Source of the DNA: an uncultured Prevotella sp.
Lineage (GTDB): Bacteria; Bacteroidota; Bacteroidia; Bacteroidales; Bacteroidaceae
Direction of reading: 5' to 3'
Assembly (NCBI GenBank): GCA_900319895.1
Contig: ONQK01000148.1
Coordinates: 1 to 15,297, forward strand
DNA: 15,297 bases
Every line of letters begins with the position of its first letter. Position 1 is the first letter of the stretch. The notes below the pieces were generated by a model. The model had not been told where the DNA came from, ran no database searches, and worked only from the letters and a program-made list of their open reading frames with translations. Below are positions 14,263-15,297 of the stretch, piece after piece. A program made the translations under genes and the position numbers.

Positions 14263-15297
14263 TTCTAAAATGATTTGTGAGGACCTTTATTTCGTGTTGC
14301 TTGGCAGAGGTGGTAATGCTCGTGATGTCGTCGGGCTGAAGCGGCATCCCGCAATCGATGTCCTGGCCGCCAATCGTGAGTTTGAATTCATGGAAATGGT
14401 CAACGCAATCAAGGTTTTCGATAAATGCTTGAACATGTGATTCATTTTGGTTGGTCCTAAATTCGATTTCGGGAGTTTCTGGCGATGTCCAAGGTGCGAA
14501 GAACCTGATGAGTTGGCTGTTGATGAGGTTGGTATAATAGTTGATGTCAGTCAGTCCCTCGCGGAGTATGATTTCACAATGGACTTTGGCTTCTTTGTAA
14601 GTGGGGCTAGTCACATGCGGTTTGACGAAACTTGGAGCGCTTTGGCTGATATAGTCTGTGATTTCGTGTTCCAAGTTCTTGCCGATAGTAGGGCGGAGTT
14701 CGTCATCTTGCGGAATGCTTTGGAGGTCGGGCACGGCGAGGAGAGTGACATGGCCAGGCTCCATCCCGCCTCCTTCTGCCTCACAATTGTAGCAGGAAAG
14801 GCACTTTACGCTGGCAATTTGCGGGAATCGCTCCAATATCAAACGCTCGTAATCCCATCCATTCCAAGCCCTGCCTTTGTGGCGCAACTTTTCGCTCACA
14901 CGGGCATAGAACCTATCGTTGGTCTCATCCTTCCGTCCTTCCTCGCCAACGTAGGGTTGTTCGATTTTCTTGATGCCTTTGATGCTCGTTTTTGTCTTGA
15001 CAATGGTATTGGCGGGCAAGGCGCCCCCTGTTTCCATCTGCCCTTCCGACTGTGGGTCAAGCTCCACTTCGACGGCTTGTGCACGCACGGCCTCAAAGGC
15101 TTCAAAGGGATTGCTGGAAGTGTTGGCTTCAACCATCAGCCACAAATATGATGCTGTTCCCTTTTTAGCAGCCTTGACCAGGGCATCGCTGATTTGCAGT
15201 TGCACGATGCCACTACGGCGGAATCGGTTGGTGGTGTCACTAATGATGTCGGTGTCGGCCAAAGCGGTCCAACCGTTTGTGGTATAATAGTGCCATA
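14255..15297 (-). CDS. eCIS baseplate J-like wedge protein, Afp11-like, C-terminal part
   Basis: The frame is open to the right edge, so the N-terminal part lies outside the window and about 346 residues are visible. An in-frame TTG at 15262 is not the start, because coding continues upstream with WHYYTTNGWTALADTD, a typical interior segment. Downstream come RFYARVSEKLRHKGRAWNGW and DYERLILERFP, then PGHVTLLAVPDL, and a C-terminal domain with FFAPWTSPETPEIEFR. These match the C-terminal part of baseplate J/gp47-like proteins of eCIS clusters, the larger wedge component. The stop (TAG, 14257-14255) falls inside the start region of the Afp12-like gene. Tube, sheath, spike and LysM genes would be expected further right, in the same operon, but are not visible. 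Confidence 0.88.
   Translation of the reverse strand, partial: WHYYTTNGWTALADTDIISDTTNRFRRSGIVQLQISDALVKAAKKGTASYLWLMVEANTSSNPFEAFEAVRAQAVEVELDPQSEGQMETGGALPANTIVKTKTSIKGIKKIEQPYVGEEGRKDETNDRFYARVSEKLRHKGRAWNGWDYERLILERFPQIASVKCLSCYNCEAEGGGMEPGHVTLLAVPDLQSIPQDDELRPTIGKNLEHEITDYISQSAPSFVKPHVTSPTYKEAKVHCEIILREGLTDINYYTNLINSQLIRFFAPWTSPETPEIEFRTNQNESHVQAFIENLDCVDHFHEFKLTIGGQDIDCGMPLQPDDITSITTSAKQHEIKVLTNHFRNE

Noticed and set aside
14447..15151. Plus-strand open frame of 234 codons
   Set aside because: It lies wholly antisense to the baseplate J-like gene, whose protein has clear family motifs; the plus frame shows no domain or start context.
6207..15297. Type VI secretion system or ordinary phage tail
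   Set aside because: The tape-measure protein, paired AAA+ ATPase and two large wedge proteins match the eCIS (Afp/PVC) set; no TssK/TssM-type or phage capsid/terminase genes are seen, though the right-hand part of the locus is not visible.
1..15297. CRISPR arrays, tRNA or rRNA genes, insertion sequences
   Set aside because: No regularly spaced repeats, no tRNA cloverleaf or rRNA sequence recognised, and no transposase frame or terminal inverted repeats noticed on either strand.

Overview
This window looks like a chromosomal stretch from a Bacteroidota bacterium, most likely order Bacteroidales and in the Prevotella/Bacteroides range. Three things point there: a RagA/SusC–RagB/SusD outer-membrane transporter pair, several promoter elements of the Bacteroidota type (TAnnTTTG at about -7, once with a TTTG 19 bases upstream), and few Shine-Dalgarno sequences. 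Species-level assignment is not possible from the sequence alone.

Layout. (1) 1-159, minus strand: the first 53 codons of an ASKHA-fold kinase, probably type II pantothenate kinase, with a good promoter at 196-226. (2) 413-838, minus: a small membrane-anchored coiled-coil protein resembling the tail of SPFH/Band 7 proteins but without a Band 7 domain; a hairpin terminator follows at 340-377. (3) 839-1470: an AT-rich intergenic region holding the apparent susC promoter and a leader of roughly 280 nt. (4) 1471-6054, plus: a susC/susD-type operon (TonB-dependent transporter plus surface lipoprotein) closed by a textbook terminator at 6076-6117. No glycosidase, protease or dedicated regulator gene sits beside it, so the substrate is unknown.

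(5) 6152-15297 is part of an extracellular contractile injection system (eCIS, Afp/PVC-like) arranged as two converging transcription units. The plus unit (6207-9273) encodes the tape-measure protein and the AAA+ ATPase, counterparts of Afp14 and Afp15. The minus unit enters from the right edge and encodes the C-terminal part of a baseplate J-like wedge protein (Afp11-like), an overlapping second baseplate protein (Afp12-like), and a 730-residue protein I cannot assign with confidence. Sheath, tube, spike and LysM genes are not in the window and are expected beyond its right edge. In the assembled particle the two wedge proteins form the baseplate, the tape-measure protein sets tube length and the ATPase is needed for assembly or loading.

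(6) Between the converging units, 9274-9528 holds a GC-rich terminator and what looks like an independent minus-strand small-RNA gene: a Bacteroidota-type promoter at 9482-9515, then about 200 nt with long-range complementarity. This RNA and the 730-residue protein are the least explained parts of the window.
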